Positions 20,949 to 23,368 of a DNA stretch of 23,368 bases are shown piece after piece. A program made the position numbers and the translations under genes. The notes beneath the pieces were generated by a model. The model searched no databases. It saw only the letters and a list, made by a program, of their open reading frames with translations, and was not told the origin of the DNA. The DNA comes from Prevotella sp. GTDB lineage: Bacteria > Bacteroidota > Bacteroidia > Bacteroidales > Bacteroidaceae. Numbering within the stretch: position 1 is the first letter of the stretch; each line of letters begins with the position of its first letter. The stretch spans positions 1-23,368 of the forward strand of contig JAJPZD010000280.1 of NCBI GenBank assembly GCA_021204605.1, in the 5' to 3' direction.

Positions 20949-23368
20949 TTAAATCGTGAGAACCTTAGTTGATTCCTCTCCGAACTGGGAGATTACACGG
21001 ACTGCTATTTTGCGGCCGTCTCGTTTTTCAATTGAATGGCTGCGGAAGTCATAGAGGGTTTCCCAAATATCCTCATTGAATTCGAGGCGCAATGTTGTTT
21101 GCGCTTTCTTTTTTACAGACTTTGGAGCGGCAGAATTGAGACCTTTACGCCATGCGTCAAACTCTTTCTTTGTGCCGCCACAGAAATGGATGCCACGTAC
21201 AATAAACTGCTCGCCATTGTAATCATCATCTATTTCCCAATATGCGATGTCCTCTACGGAACGTGGCTTAACAACGTCCTTAATCGGGTCATAGATATCA
21301 AGCCCCTGTATCTCGATATGCACAGTCTCCTCTCCTTCATCGTCAACAACAACGATATCAGGCTCACCGATAGTGATAAATGCACCAGCGCCCTTATCCT
21401 TTTTAAGCAAACCATCCTGCATTAGGTCATCGTGCATACGTACTTTACTGACAGTGAATGTACCGAAGTTGTAATCTTTCTCGTTGATGTTGTCTTCAAA
21501 TGAGAATCCTAATAAACATAACCATGATGCGCCCTCATTTTTCGCAATGGCACGAAATTCTTTGATTGCCTCATTCACAGCCTGCTTACTTACAGTGCCG
21601 AACTTCGGTCCGATATGAAAGTAAGCCAACCTTTCTTTCTCCTCCGCATCTTTGTAATACCCTTTGGCATTAAGGTATGGATTGGCGACAGCCTCTATAT
21701 TATAGAATTTCGCCTGCTCATTTTTTGCTCCATTGCGTATTCCTGATGATTTGAGGTGTGCGAAAACTCGTTCTATGAAATTTTCTGCTTCATTCCGTTC
21801 ATCAACACCAAGTGAATCGGGACTAACGACATTGAAACTTTGCAATGTCTCAACCGTAAATGGTCCACTGACACGTATCTTCTTCCTGTCCTCTTTTGGC
21901 TGGTCATACAGCACTTCCTCCTCTGGATCCAAGTCATTAGCCAATGATTTCAACGTGATATGCGGAACTGTCTTATAGACGAAACCTTGACGGATATTCC
22001 CATTCTCCTTATCAAACAATTCATAATACGGAAATACTGCAGTTGTCAAACGCTTCTTTGCAATGTTCAGTGCAATACGTGATGTATCAATTGTTATCCA
22101 ACGACGCCCCCATTGCTCTGCAACGTATGCTGTTGTGCCACTTCCACACGTTGGGTCTAATACCAAATCACCGGGATCCGTAGTCATTAAAATGCATCTT
22201 CGAATAGCTTTTAACGCCGTTTGTACAACATAAAGCCTTTCTCCTATCTGATTTTGAGCAAAAGATACAGTGTCTGTCCAAAGAGAATTTAATTCTATCA
22301 TCGGGAAATCATCAAAATATCTTACGTACCATAAATTCCCTTTAGAAGATATATCGACTCTGCGATTCTCAATAAGTCTAGTCATCCCCTCCTTACTTGT
22401 CTTCCAACTACCTTTTGATATAGTAAACGTTTTCCCTCTAAAAATTATTGGGAATCTAGCATTGTCTCCACCAGATTGAGAAGTAAGATTATCCAACTTA
22501 TACACTCTCGACCCTTTTGGCCGTTTATCATAATTGAATTTTTGATTGTTTGTTTTTTCCCATTCTACTATCGGCATACGAGTTCCATCCGACATTTCAA
22601 TATTCTTATAGGTAGAAGATGTTTTTCCTCCAAAATCCTTAGGAAGAAACAATTTGTTATATTTTAATTCGTCTTTGTTTTTGGCATACCATATTATATA
22701 ATCTCCAACGCATGCCGGAGCTAAAAGCTCTCCAGGGCTACCTGCACTTGACGTTTTTTGATAGAAGATTTGACTGATATAATTCTCGCTCCCGAATACC
22801 TCATCCATAAGATTACGCACAAGATGCACGTTATCATCAGAAATCTGAACAAAACAAGAGCCTGATTCTGTAAGCAGTTCACGTGCAAGCACAAAGCGGT
22901 CGCGGAGATATGAGAGGTAACTATGAATACCCAATTCCCATGTATCACGGAAAGCCTTGATCATTTCAGGCTCACCAGACAATGACTCATCATTATCTTT
23001 AACATCACGATTATTGAGTTTCATTTGCCAGTTAGAACCATACTTGATCCCATATGGAGGGTCGATATAAATCATCTGCACTTTTCCTGCCATACCCTCA
23101 CGTTGAAGCAATGAGTTCATTACCAACAGCGAATCCCCTTGTATCAGTCTGTTGCGCCAATTATCATTATGCTTATAATATTCCGTAATGCGCCCAATCT
23201 CGTCTTCATAAATTGTTGGTGGCATTTCATTTCCAAACAAAGAAGCCGTATTATATGCTTTTTCATCTGTTTTTATGGCATACAGTTGATTGATAAGCAT
23301 TTCAGGACTTATTTCCTCATGGCGGTACAATGAACGGGTGTCAACACGAAGATCCGATGACTGTGTGT
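20949..23368 (-). CDS. Type III Mod-like adenine-specific DNA methyltransferase, 5' end cut off by the window
   Basis: A DNA N6-adenine methyltransferase of the beta class, in which motif IV precedes motif I: DPPYGIKYG (Asp90-Tyr93, numbered from the TTG at 23330) comes before DPTCGSGTTA (392-401), separated by a long target-recognition region. A C-terminal extension of about 360 residues follows, with HIEIQGLDIYDPIKD and IAYWEIDDDYNGEQF. The frame stays open from the TTG at 23330 to the window edge, reading VDTRS just before it, so the true start probably lies outside and at least 12 codons are missing. Type III systems usually have res directly after mod; here the downstream neighbour is the convergent NudC-LRR gene, so any res must lie upstream, outside, or be absent. 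The recognition site is unknown. Confidence 0.9.
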   Translation of the reverse strand, partial: TQSSDLRVDTRSLYRHEEISPEMLINQLYAIKTDEKAYNTASLFGNEMPPTIYEDEIGRITEYYKHNDNWRNRLIQGDSLLVMNSLLQREGMAGKVQMIYIDPPYGIKYGSNWQMKLNNRDVKDNDESLSGEPEMIKAFRDTWELGIHSYLSYLRDRFVLARELLTESGSCFVQISDDNVHLVRNLMDEVFGSENYISQIFYQKTSSAGSPGELLAPACVGDYIIWYAKNKDELKYNKLFLPKDFGGKTSSTYKNIEMSDGTRMPIVEWEKTNNQKFNYDKRPKGSRVYKLDNLTSQSGGDNARFPIIFRGKTFTISKGSWKTSKEGMTRLIENRRVDISSKGNLWYVRYFDDFPMIELNSLWTDTVSFAQNQIGERLYVVQTALKAIRRCILMTTDPGDLVLDPTCGSGTTAYVAEQWGRRWITIDTSRIALNIAKKRLTTAVFPYYELFDKENGNIRQGFVYKTVPHITLKSLANDLDPEEEVLYDQPKEDRKKIRVSGPFTVETLQSFNVVSPDSLGVDERNEAENFIERVFAHLKSSGIRNGAKNEQAKFYNIEAVANPYLNAKGYYKDAEEKERLAYFHIGPKFGTVSKQAVNEAIKEFRAIAKNEGASWLCLLGFSFEDNINEKDYNFGTFTVSKVRMHDDLMQDGLLKKDKGAGAFITIGEPDIVVVDDEGEETVHIEIQGLDIYDPIKDVVKPRSVEDIAYWEIDDDYNGEQFIVRGIHFCGGTKKEFDAWRKGLNSAAPKSVKKKAQTTLRLEFNEDIWETLYDFRSHSIEKRDGRKIAVRVISQFGEESTKVLTI

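Noticed and set aside
23328..23330. TTG at 23330 as the true start of the methyltransferase.
   Set aside because: The frame remains open to the window edge with plausible protein sequence, so the gene is treated as 5'-partial.

Overview
The window looks like a chromosomal segment of a Gram-negative Bacteroidota, most likely a Prevotella-like member of the Bacteroidales. Supporting signs are the sigma-ABfr type promoters (TTTG, a 19-20 base spacer, then TAnnTTTG), AT-rich leaders without Shine-Dalgarno sequences, a Kdo-activating enzyme (KdsB), BspA-type leucine-rich repeats, and a sensor kinase/response regulator pair of a kind I recall mainly from Bacteroidales. The genus is an inference. 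I see no tRNA, rRNA, CRISPR array, insertion sequence or integrase, and no gene-free stretch longer than 300 bases.

Layout. (1) 1-3242, minus strand: a promoter, then a secreted MORN-repeat protein, a YhcH/YjgK/YiaL protein and the first 531 residues of glycogen branching enzyme GlgB, with 19-base gaps. (2) 3355-4177, plus strand: kdsB with its own promoter, ending one base before the opposing TauE/SafE-type permease gene. (3) 4178-11684, minus strand: a long co-directional block that reads, in transcription order, KDG kinase, KDPG aldolase, a 1171-residue double-module sensor kinase, a LuxR-type response regulator, a small AbgT-like membrane protein and the TauE/SafE permease. (4) 11701-14510, plus strand and divergent from (3): a LacI-family regulator and altronate dehydratase, closed by a strong terminator. 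Parts (3) and (4) together hold the lower galacturonate pathway: altronate to KDG (UxaA), KDG to KDPG (KdgK), and KDPG to pyruvate plus glyceraldehyde 3-phosphate (Eda). (5) 14530-20849, plus strand: an unrecognised 278-residue protein, a GH25 lysozyme with a good promoter, a zinc-ribbon membrane protein, a secreted 5'-nucleotidase family protein, and a NudC-type NADH pyrophosphatase fused to BspA-like leucine-rich repeats. (6) 20949-23368, minus strand: a type III Mod-like adenine DNA methyltransferase whose reading frame runs off the right edge.

The points I find most worth attention are these. The sensor kinase appears to divide its catalytic parts between two modules: the first has an intact ATP-binding domain but no H-box histidine, and the second has an H-box histidine (His997) but a degraded ATPase. 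An intrinsic-terminator hairpin lies inside the part of the kinase gene that encodes the signal peptide, just after the aldolase stop codon. The third point is the NudC-LRR fusion.
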